A DNA stretch of 39,161 nt from Candidatus Hydrogenedentota bacterium (GTDB lineage: Bacteria > Hydrogenedentota > Hydrogenedentia > Hydrogenedentales > CAILVY01). Location: positions 1 through 39,161 of the forward strand of contig CAILVY010000232.1 in the NCBI GenBank assembly GCA_903837785.1, written 5' to 3'. Below, piece after piece: positions 1 to 11,782 of the stretch. Under the pieces are notes generated by a model, which saw nothing but the letters and a program-made list of their open reading frames with translations, was not told the DNA's origin and did not search any database. Each line of letters opens with the position of its first letter. Positions within the stretch are counted from its first letter, which is position 1. The position numbers and the translations under genes are program-made.

Positions 1-323
1 AAGGTGAGGGCGAAGGTGAACCAAACGACGGCTACCTCAGTGCCGATCCGAATCAGGACGGCATCGTTGATTTGTCGGAGCTGTTGCGTATCATCCAGTT
101 CTTCAACTCGGCCGGATTCCACTGCGAGGCGGGAACAGAAGACGGCTTCGCTCCTGGACCGGGCGCTCAGAGTTGCGCATTCCACAACAGCGACTATAGT
201 CCCCAAGACTGGTTTATCAATCTGTCCGAATTGCTTCGGGTGATCCAATTCTTCAATTCAGGCGGATATCACTATTGCCCCGCTGAAAGCACGGAAGATG
301 GATTCTGTCCCGGGCCGGCGTAG
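1..323 (+). CDS. Surface/secreted protein, C-terminal fragment with dockerin-like tandem repeats
   Basis: Open from the left edge in frame 3 to a TAG at 321-323, so this is the last ~106 residues of a longer protein. The fragment holds two related units of about 50 residues. The first has an EF-hand/dockerin-type calcium loop (DPNQDGIVDLSELL) followed by RIIQFFNSAGFHC and a GTEDGFAPGP tail. The second has a degenerate loop (DYSPQDWFINLSELL), RVIQFFNSGGYHYC and STEDGFCPGP, and ends the protein. The upstream residues are Gly/Glu-rich, like a linker. Repeats of this kind at an extreme C-terminus usually serve surface attachment or sorting; that role is inferred. The catalytic or adhesive part lies outside the window, so the protein's main function cannot be told. 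I associate the LSELLRVIQFFNSGG pattern with Hydrogenedentes-type genomes from memory only. Confidence 0.75.
   Translation, partial: GEGEGEPNDGYLSADPNQDGIVDLSELLRIIQFFNSAGFHCEAGTEDGFAPGPGAQSCAFHNSDYSPQDWFINLSELLRVIQFFNSGGYHYCPAESTEDGFCPGPA
39..320 (+). repeat. Two-unit protein repeat (LSELLRxIQFFNSxG)
   Basis: The two copies start near 39 and near 183 and both encode loop-LSELLR-[IV]-IQFFNS-[AG]-G, then an aromatic/His/Cys stretch and a TEDGFxPGP tail. Many codons differ at third positions while the amino acids are kept (for example ttgtcggagctgttgcgt against ctgtccgaattgcttcgg). The duplication is therefore old and held by selection on the protein rather than a recent DNA repeat. Confidence 0.75.
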
Positions 324-380
324 CATTTCACCCAGGTCAATTGCTGCGTCCCGTGCTTCGCTCGCGGGTGTGGGCGCGGC

Positions 381-1643
381 TCAGCGGATCTTTCGTTTCT
401 TGACCGGCGCCTGTGGTGCAACCACGGAATCCTGCATGGACAAGGAACGGAAATTCGGGAAGCGGTGAAACGTAAGATAGTTGGCGTCGTGCTGATTGTG
501 CGCCCCGCCCTCGGCATCGTCGTACGCGGTGCGGCTCACGGCAATGATGTCGTCGCCGTCAAAGAGCCAATCCACGTACTGGAATCCGTGACGCGCGCGG
601 TCAGGATGATAGAGCAAGACGCAGTTGATGTCCCATTGGCGCAGATCCGCCGAACTGGCGAGGGCGAGTGCGTTGCGCACGCGGCTGGGAACGATGAACT
701 TATGTTGTGGCAACATCGCATTGCTCAAGGCCCAGTAGCGATTCGTCTTGGGATCATGGCGGATCGTGAACTTAACAGAACCGCCCGGGAAGGGAATGAA
801 GCCGTGTTCGGGGTCGAAAGTGGCCGTCTTGCCGTCTTCACTGATGCGGATGATGGCCGCGGTTTCCCCTTCCGGGGTACGGCTCACGCGCAGTATGTTG
901 ACGATGTGTCCATCCGGCGCCGCCACCGCATTCCCTTCGAGCCAACCGCCGAATTGTCCGCCAAGCCATTCCGATGAGTGTCCAATGGCATTGCTGGAAG
1001 TCCAGGAATCCGCATCAAGCAGGTCGGCGTCAACCGGCGCGGACATCATGAAGGCCAGGAAACGATAGCCCCAGCCCCCTGGGCCCGAAGCATCTTCCAT
1101 CGCGCGCCAGAGACGGCCCTTGTGTTCAAGGACAGGGACAGGCGCACAGTGAAAGCTGCCTCTCTTGAACAGGAGCCCGGACTTGCTGTCCACCGGATCG
1201 GTCCAAGTTGCGCCCGCGTCCACGGATTTCAGGATGACGGCCTTTCCGTAAGGCTTGTTCGTGCCCATCATGTAGACCGCATCGCGGTGCACGAAGAGGG
1301 AGGCCCACGCCACGTCATAGACATCGCTGCGGTGCGCCCACGTCAGACCGCGGTCTTTGGACGCGAAGATGCGTGTCAGGCGCGGCTTGGGCTTGTTGGG
1401 TCCGAAGACATCGTCCTTCGCCAGATATTCGCCACTGGAAAGCACCGCGATTCCGGGGGACCCGATGTAGCGCCCCGACGCGGCGGGCGAATGATCGAGG
1501 ACAACTCCGGGCGGTGTCAGGCTGGGCGGGGGCAGGCCCGGCCGGAGGCTAGCCCCGCTGGTGCGCTGGGCGCACCCGGCGCAGCACACCGCCAGGATCA
1601 TGGACCCCAACAAGGCCGCCGTCACTCCGTGGCTGCGCTGCAT
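381..1643 (-). CDS. Secreted sialidase-family (BNR/Asp-box) beta-propeller protein
   Basis: A 420-residue protein with a hydrophobic N-terminal signal ending in CCAGC around residues 20-24, which looks like an export signal and possibly a lipoprotein site. Asp-box motifs SKDRGLTW (~90) and SVDAGATW (~140), plus a weaker ISEDGKTATF, mark the six-bladed sialidase fold. Late segments such as SSADLRQWDINCVL also fit a glycan-binding propeller. Known members hydrolyse terminal sialic acids, but many Asp-box proteins in environmental bacteria act on other glycans or are uncharacterised. I did not identify the full arginine triad, so substrate is open. The start is an ATG with a purine-rich GGAAGGAAC upstream. 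It converges with the gene ending at 323 and is followed upstream by another secreted-protein gene on the same strand, about 110 bases away. Confidence 0.75.
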   Translation of the reverse strand: MQRSHGVTAALLGSMILAVCCAGCAQRTSGASLRPGLPPPSLTPPGVVLDHSPAASGRYIGSPGIAVLSSGEYLAKDDVFGPNKPKPRLTRIFASKDRGLTWAHRSDVYDVAWASLFVHRDAVYMMGTNKPYGKAVILKSVDAGATWTDPVDSKSGLLFKRGSFHCAPVPVLEHKGRLWRAMEDASGPGGWGYRFLAFMMSAPVDADLLDADSWTSSNAIGHSSEWLGGQFGGWLEGNAVAAPDGHIVNILRVSRTPEGETAAIIRISEDGKTATFDPEHGFIPFPGGSVKFTIRHDPKTNRYWALSNAMLPQHKFIVPSRVRNALALASSADLRQWDINCVLLYHPDRARHGFQYVDWLFDGDDIIAVSRTAYDDAEGGAHNQHDANYLTFHRFPNFRSLSMQDSVVAPQAPVKKRKIR

Positions 1644-1757
1644 GATGCGAAGTTCCTTCCCGGACGAGGCGTACGCTTTGGGGATAGCTCGGATTGCCCC
1701 TGTCCGCCTCTTTCAACCCCGCGCTGGACGGGAAGTTCCGAAACCCGCGCCTTTCGG

Positions 1758-3305
1758 CTAACGAAGCGTGCCCAAGGCGCGTTTCATCGCGTCTATCAGC
1801 CCGGGAGTATACGTCTCCACTTGATAGAAGCCGCTTTGGACTTTCTCAAAAGGCGTGCTGCCTTCCCCCGTATAGTCCCGTGCATCCAGTGCCTTGTTCA
1901 CGTCTTTATTGTCAAGCTTGCGCAACGCTTCTTCCATCCGCGGCCAATACCAGTTGTTCTTATAGCCGTGCTGTCCTTGCCAGGCCTCGGCCGCGGCCAC
2001 AAACGCCGCGAGCGACGCCGCGGTCTGAGCCTTGTCCAGGGGCTCGGCGAAGACGGCGGCATGGAACGCTTCGAGCGTAGCGCGCAAATCGAGCTGCATC
2101 AGCAGGTCGTTGACGAAGCGCTGCGGCTCGCCCAGCAGCAACCCTTTCAGCGGTCCCGGCGTGAGGGGTCCGGCCGCCATGGCCGCGAGCTTGGATTTCG
2201 CCTCGGCCATTTGTGCTGCGTCCACGCCCGAGAGCGCGCGCCATGCCGCAAGGATCGTCTCGCCATGCCCCGGGAGGAGATCCTGCGCGAATTGGAGATA
2301 GTCCGCTTCGGCGCAGGGCAGCCCTTGCGCACCCCGCGCGAAGGCAAACGTGTTCGGAAGCTGAACACAGTGGGTCTGCGCGTTCCCCATGATGCCGCGG
2401 GGTCCTGGCGACTTGCCCGTGTTATAGGCGCCATCACCGCCGAAGTTCGTCATCGGAAAGGAGGGCTCGCCCTCGATGGCGCCATACGGGAAGGAGAACA
2501 TCCGTCCGCCTTGCCCCATGGCGATGATCGCCGGAAGCCGCCCGCCCGTCAATCCCCAGGGCTCCGGGTGCTGCGCGGCGAGCAGGCGCACCGTGTCTGC
2601 AATCTCCTCGTCCGGACCCATGGCAAACTCCGCGGTGGCGTAGTAGCGGCAATACGCCTCCCAGCCCACGTGGATCCAGTAAGTGAGTTCGATGCCCGGA
2701 CGCAGCCGATCGAGCATCTTGCGGTGCGCCGACAGGAGATAGACAAACTCGAGCGCCGTCGAACCCGGGTAACCGCCTGGATCGCTGTCGATGATCACGA
2801 GCCCGTCCATCCTGGCCAGCGGACGAAGGAGTTCCTCGCGCCAGGCAATCATTCTGCCGAGCGCCACGGCGTCGCCCGGGTCCACGCGGAAGTCGCAGTA
2901 GAAGAAGGGGCGTTCCTCAAACGTGTATTTCGCGGCCACATCGCTCTTGGCGGCGGCGTTCGGCGAAATAGTCAGCAGGGCCTTCATTCCAAACTCATTG
3001 TGGAGCAGGTCGATCACCTGGGCGATCTTTTCGATGTTGGCGCGATCGCTCGGGGTAGGCGGCTCCGGCACTGTCTCGAGCACGGGCCAGATCATCACTG
3101 TATTGTAGCCGAGCCTGTGGAGCCCGTCGGCGTAGCCTCGCCAATCCTCGAGGGTCCAGGTACGCGCCGCATAGGGATGTTTGTACGCCCAATGTTGATG
3201 CACGTACATCCCGATCATCTTCTCCGGCATAGGCCCTCCCGGAACCTCCTGCGCACCCGCCGCGCTCGTTGCGAGCAATACGCCCAACACAATACAGCCC
3301 TGCAT
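1758..3305 (-). CDS. Secreted protein, probable TIM-barrel glycoside-hydrolase-like
   Basis: A 515-residue protein starting with a clear Sec signal peptide (hydrophobic core IVLGVLLATSAAGA, likely cut after Ala18). The next 330 residues read like a (beta/alpha)8 barrel: DGLHRLGYNTVMIWPV, then strands ending in acidic residues such as GLVIIDSDPGGYPGS, and IELTYWIHVGWEAY. The rest (~340-515) is helical and Ala-rich. I do not recognise a named glycoside hydrolase family, and no catalytic pair can be assigned with certainty. It could also be a non-catalytic sugar-binding barrel. The ATG is preceded by GAAAGG about eight bases upstream. It is divergent from the membrane-anchored propeller gene at 3526, with ~220 bases between them, and lies upstream of the sialidase-type gene on the same strand. 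Confidence 0.6.
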   Translation of the reverse strand: MQGCIVLGVLLATSAAGAQEVPGGPMPEKMIGMYVHQHWAYKHPYAARTWTLEDWRGYADGLHRLGYNTVMIWPVLETVPEPPTPSDRANIEKIAQVIDLLHNEFGMKALLTISPNAAAKSDVAAKYTFEERPFFYCDFRVDPGDAVALGRMIAWREELLRPLARMDGLVIIDSDPGGYPGSTALEFVYLLSAHRKMLDRLRPGIELTYWIHVGWEAYCRYYATAEFAMGPDEEIADTVRLLAAQHPEPWGLTGGRLPAIIAMGQGGRMFSFPYGAIEGEPSFPMTNFGGDGAYNTGKSPGPRGIMGNAQTHCVQLPNTFAFARGAQGLPCAEADYLQFAQDLLPGHGETILAAWRALSGVDAAQMAEAKSKLAAMAAGPLTPGPLKGLLLGEPQRFVNDLLMQLDLRATLEAFHAAVFAEPLDKAQTAASLAAFVAAAEAWQGQHGYKNNWYWPRMEEALRKLDNKDVNKALDARDYTGEGSTPFEKVQSGFYQVETYTPGLIDAMKRALGTLR

Positions 3306-3463
3306 CTCTGCCGCCTTTCTTCCGCCGCCGGCCGCACACTTCCTGATGAAGGCCGGGGGGATTCGCTGCTCCCTTAGCAGATTCTATTCGATCGGCTGGC
3401 AGGAATGCAGCGCGGCCCGACAATGTGCGCGGTTGGGTCCGGGTGAAGCGGGCAGGGCCTGAG

Positions 3464-3492
3464 TTGTTCCCAAAGGGAGACTTGTCGATAAT
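3464..3492 (+). promoter_or_regulatory. Sigma70-type promoter for the propeller gene
   Basis: TTGTTC at 3464-3469 and GATAAT at 3487-3492 are separated by exactly 17 bases. They lie 34 bases before the ATG at 3526, which also has a GAGGTG ribosome binding site. The rest of the 3306-3525 divergent gap shows nothing else I can name. Confidence 0.5.
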
Positions 3493-3525
3493 ATCGCGTT
3501 CGCCATTCACAGTTGAGGTGCCATC

Positions 3526-5286
3526 ATGACCACTCCCTCCGATTCAGAGAACACCGCACTTCCCGAAGACAATCGTAGCAACCCCGTCTTGCGCCTGCGC
3601 CTCTGGCCGGCGATCGTCCTGGTGCTGCTGCAAGTGGCCGTGTCCTACGCCTTCGCGGGACTCGGCTCGACGAATATCCAGAGCGTCGTCGGCCTGGCGG
3701 TCGTCCCGCTCTTCGGAACGATCCTCCTCCTCCTCTGGTGGCTGGCCGCGAGCCGCGCCCCGTTCCGCGACCGCCTGCTCGGCCTTGCCGTGCTGGTCGC
3801 GGCGTTGGCCTGCATCGTGTTTTCCCAGGAGCGCAACGGCGAAATGCTTCTCGTCTACGCCGTGCCCGCGATGACGATTGGCGCGGTCTTCCTGCTGGCG
3901 ATCACGGTTCGCCTTCGCTGGCCGGCCCGCCGTTGGATTGTGCTCGCCTTCGTGGCCGCATGCACCGGCCTCTTCAGCGCCCTGCGCGCGGACACCGTGG
4001 GCGGCAATCTGGCGCCGCTCGTGTCCTGGCGTTGGAGCCCGAGCGAGGCCGAGCGTTCCGCGGCACTCCCGCTCGCCGAGGTGCATGAAACGGCCGCGCT
4101 TCCCGCCGCAGCCGGGCCGGGCGATTGGCCCGCGTTTCGCGGCCCGGCCCGGGACGGCCGGCTCACGGGCGTGAGCTTCTCGACGGATTGGAGCACGCCG
4201 CCCCGCGAGTTGTGGCGCCGAAAGATCGGCCCGGCCTGGTCCTCGTTCACCGCGGTCGGCGATTTCCTCTTCACCCAGGAGCAGCGCGGCGGAGATGAAC
4301 TCGTGACGTGTTACCGGGCCGCCACGGGCGAGCCGGTCTGGGTGAACCGGGTTGCAGCGCGTTTCGAGGACACAATGGGCCTCGGGCCGCGGGCGACGCC
4401 CACGTTTGACCAGGGCAACCTCTATACCCAAGGCGCCACCGGCGTGCTTCAATGCCTCGATGCCTCCACGGGAAACACGATCTGGAAACGCGATCTCGCC
4501 AAGGATGCGGACACGAAAGTCCCCGGCTACGGCTTCTCGAGTTCGCCATTGATTGTGGGAAATCGCGTCATCGAGTTCACGTGCGGGCATGAAGGGAAGA
4601 ATGCCATCGCCTACGACTGCGCCACCGGCGAAGTGGCCTGGACCGGCGGCCATGGGGCGTCCGCCTACACCTCTCCCCATCTCGCCGTGATCCGCGGCGT
4701 GCCCCAGGTGCTGATGGTCAGCGATTTCGGCCTGCAGGCCTTCGTCCCGGAAACCGGCGCGCCCCTGTGGGAACATCCCTGGAAAGTGAAGACGAATCCG
4801 CGCTGCATCCAGCCGCTCGTCGTGGACGGAGAGGCCGTCATGTTCGGCGCCACCGGGGTCAGCGGGTCGCGCCTGATCCGCGTCGAACAAGCAGGCGCCT
4901 CCTGGAATCTCGAAGAAGTCTGGACGAACAAGCGTTTCCGTCCTTACTTCAACGACGGGGTCCTGCACAAGGGCCACTACTACGGCTTCGACGGCGACCG
5001 CCTGGACTGCATCGATATCCAGACCGGCGAACGCCGCTGGGAAGGAACGCGTTACGGCGGCCAGCTCTTGCTCATCGCAGACCTCAACCTGCTCCTCATC
5101 CTCAGCGAGACGGGCGACCTGGCCCTCGTCCAGGCCGTGCCGGAGCACTTCATGGAGATCGCGCGCTTCAATGCGCTTCCAGGCAAAACCTGGAATCATC
5201 CTGTGATTGCACACGGGAAACTCTTCGTGCGCAACGCCGAGGAAGCCGCCTGCTACGAGTTGAAGCCGCCGACAAACCCTGCGTGA
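3526..5286 (+). CDS. Membrane-anchored PQQ-type beta-propeller protein
   Basis: 586 residues in two parts. Residues ~28-153 contain about five hydrophobic helices (for example LWPAIVLVLLQVAVSYAFAG and MLLVYAVPAMTIGAVFLLAI). After a linker, residues ~200-586 form a PQQ-like/WD-type propeller that opens with DWPAFRGPARDG. Repeated blades follow, such as CYRAATGEPVWVNR, CLDASTGNTIWKRD, AYDCATGEVAWTGG and CIDIQTGERRWEG. This is the pattern of BamB-like and PQQ-dehydrogenase-like propellers. Nothing shows that PQQ is bound, and true quinoprotein dehydrogenase residues were not seen. The propeller is expected outside the cytoplasmic membrane, where it may act as a scaffold or enzyme; the role is unknown. 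It has its own promoter and no co-directional partner within 400 bases. Confidence 0.7.
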   Translation: MTTPSDSENTALPEDNRSNPVLRLRLWPAIVLVLLQVAVSYAFAGLGSTNIQSVVGLAVVPLFGTILLLLWWLAASRAPFRDRLLGLAVLVAALACIVFSQERNGEMLLVYAVPAMTIGAVFLLAITVRLRWPARRWIVLAFVAACTGLFSALRADTVGGNLAPLVSWRWSPSEAERSAALPLAEVHETAALPAAAGPGDWPAFRGPARDGRLTGVSFSTDWSTPPRELWRRKIGPAWSSFTAVGDFLFTQEQRGGDELVTCYRAATGEPVWVNRVAARFEDTMGLGPRATPTFDQGNLYTQGATGVLQCLDASTGNTIWKRDLAKDADTKVPGYGFSSSPLIVGNRVIEFTCGHEGKNAIAYDCATGEVAWTGGHGASAYTSPHLAVIRGVPQVLMVSDFGLQAFVPETGAPLWEHPWKVKTNPRCIQPLVVDGEAVMFGATGVSGSRLIRVEQAGASWNLEEVWTNKRFRPYFNDGVLHKGHYYGFDGDRLDCIDIQTGERRWEGTRYGGQLLLIADLNLLLILSETGDLALVQAVPEHFMEIARFNALPGKTWNHPVIAHGKLFVRNAEEAACYELKPPTNPA

Positions 5287-5495
5287 TGCGTAAGCGCCCG
5301 GGACTCGAGCGATTGGGTAACATCGACGCGTTTCCGGACATGCGAAATGGAGCGCTCATGCCCCGTCTGAGAGAAGCATTTTGTTCTTCACCGGCGGGAT
5401 CAGCGTGCCCGGTTTTATGTCGTTAGCGAGCGTCCCCCATAACTTTGTGAGAATGCCTCTCGATAGGGCAAAAATGCTACCATTCGGTATGATTT

Positions 5496-5533
5496 TGGAC
5501 AGCAAATTTGTTTTTCTTCACAGAAACTGTCCA
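5496..5533. promoter_or_regulatory. Inverted repeat in the AT-rich leader of gltB
   Basis: The 5287-5718 gap is the longest leader here, and from about 5450 to 5600 it is much richer in A/T than its surroundings. Within it TGGACAG (5496-5502) and CTGTCCA (5527-5533) form a perfect 7-base inverted repeat around a 24-base AT-rich centre. It could be an operator or part of an mRNA hairpin for the glutamate synthase operon. No clean -35/-10 pair could be assigned, although several TATA-like hexamers lie between 5540 and 5615. Confidence 0.3.
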
Positions 5534-5718
5534 TACGGTCGCTTTTCTGGATTTTTATAGCATTATTCTTAGTTTGAAACTTTATCCGGCGGCCAAGCTT
5601 CAGGTATCATAGCTCTGAGATGCACCGTGCGGTCAAAGTTCCCGCGGCTCCGGTGTTTACTGCAGTGAAACGGGCATGTGCACTCATGGGGCGACACGAA
5701 AGGACAACCCATCACGTA

Positions 5719-10255
<4,537 letters not shown>

Positions 10256-10266
<11 letters not shown>

Positions 10267-11767
10267 AAAACCAAAAGGCTTCATGACGTTCACGCGCGAA
10301 GTGGCTTCGGAGGCTCCCGTCGAGGAACGGATTCAGCACTTCCGGGAATTCGTCCAGCCGCTCCCGCCGGAGAAGCTCCGCGAGCAGGCCTACCGCTGCA
10401 TGAACTGCGGGATCCCTTTCTGCCACAACGGCTGCCCGCTGGGAAACCAGATTCCGGACTTCAATGACCTCGTGAAGGACGATGACTGGAAGGAAGCCCT
10501 GCGCGTTCTGCATTCCACGAACAATTTCCCCGAGTTCACGGGCCGCGTTTGCCCGGCGCCGTGCGAACATGCCTGCGTTCTCGGCATCAACGAGCCGCCG
10601 GTGACGATCGAGATGATCGAGCGCGAGATCGCCGAGCGCGGTTGGCGCGAAGGCTGGATTACCCCCGAGCTACCCGAACAGCGCACCTCAAAGCGCATCG
10701 CGGTGATCGGGTCGGGGCCCGCCGGGCTCGCAGCAGCCCAGCAACTCAATCGGGCCGGCCACAACGTGGTCGTGTACGAACGGGCCGATGAGGCCGGCGG
10801 GCTGCTCACGTACGGCATCCCCGCGTTCAAGCTGAGCAAGGAAGTCGTCTTTCGCCGCGTCAACCAGATGAAGGAGGAGGGCGTCGAATTCCGGATGAAC
10901 GCCGAAGTAGGCAAGAACGTGCCGCTGTCCGAGCTGGATCAATTTGACGCCGTGCTCATCACCATCGGCTCGACGGTGGCGCGCACGTTCGACGGCATGA
11001 ACGTGCCCGGCGCGAATCTCAAGGGCATTCACGCCGCCATGGAGTTCCTGCCGCAGCAAACCAAACGGCTGCTGGGAAAGACTATCGAGGATCTCGAGAT
11101 CCTCGCCACGGACAAGGACGTGATAGTCATCGGCGGCGGCGATACCGGCTCCGATTGCGTCGGCACGAGCATCCGCCAGAAGTGCCGGTCGCTGCTGAAC
11201 ATTGAGTTGCTGCCCAAACCGCCCGTGGAACGCGCCCCCGACAATCCCTGGCCGAATTATGCGTTCACGCTCAAGACGTCTTCGAGCCACAAGGAGGGCG
11301 GGGAGCGCGCCTATTGCATGCTCACGAAGCAATTCGAGGATGACGGGGCGGGGAACGTTGCGGCGCTGCATGCCGTCAAGATCGACTGGAGCGCGCCCGA
11401 CGCGCAAGGCCGGCGGAAGATGACGGAGATTCCCGGCAGCGAAATGCGCATCCCCTGTCAGCTGGTTTTGCTCGCCATGGGCTTCACCCAGCCCGAAGCC
11501 GGCGCGTTCGCGGAGCAGCTCGGCATTGAGATGGCCAAGAACCGCTTCGGACTGGCGATCAAAGTTGACGCGAACTTCATGACCTCCCGCCCCGGCTACT
11601 TCGCCGCGGGTGACGCGCGCCGCGGGCAGTCTCTGGTTGTCTGGGCGATTCATGAGGGGCGTGAAGCCGCGCGCGCCATCGATATTCACCTGATGGGCAG
11701 CTCGAGCCTCCCGGCGTACAACTCCGCCGGTTACGACAGCCTTCAGGACAACGTAACCCGGAGCTGA
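10256..11767 (+). CDS. gltD: Glutamate synthase small (beta) subunit
   Basis: 503 residues. Takes electrons from NAD(P)H and passes them through FAD and iron-sulfur centres to GltB. The N-terminal domain has two cysteine groups, [13 protein letters not shown] and CPAPCEHAC, the usual 4Fe-4S ligands of this family. An FAD Rossmann motif ([12 protein letters not shown], ~residue 150) and a second nucleotide motif ([11 protein letters not shown], ~residue 290) follow. The C-terminus has the family's [19 protein letters not shown] flavin segment. The ATG lies inside the end of gltB (11-base overlap) with an AGGAG site seven bases upstream, so the two are translationally coupled. The closest paralogues, such as the NADPH-binding subunits of other flavoproteins, usually lack the adjacent gltB, so the assignment is firm. 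Confidence 0.95.
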
Positions 11768-11782
11768 GCGCAGGCGCAGCCG

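Noticed and set aside
978..3377. A 799-codon open frame on the plus strand opposite the sialidase and barrel genes
   Set aside because: The GC-rich codon pattern of the minus-strand genes keeps this frame open. Its translation is Arg/His-rich with no domain, while the minus-strand frames have signal peptides and motifs.
5286..5426. A 46-codon frame starting at the TGATG junction after the propeller gene
   Set aside because: It overlaps the stop by one base, but the peptide has no hydrophobic or conserved pattern and no separate ribosome site. It also continues a longer shadow frame from within the gene.
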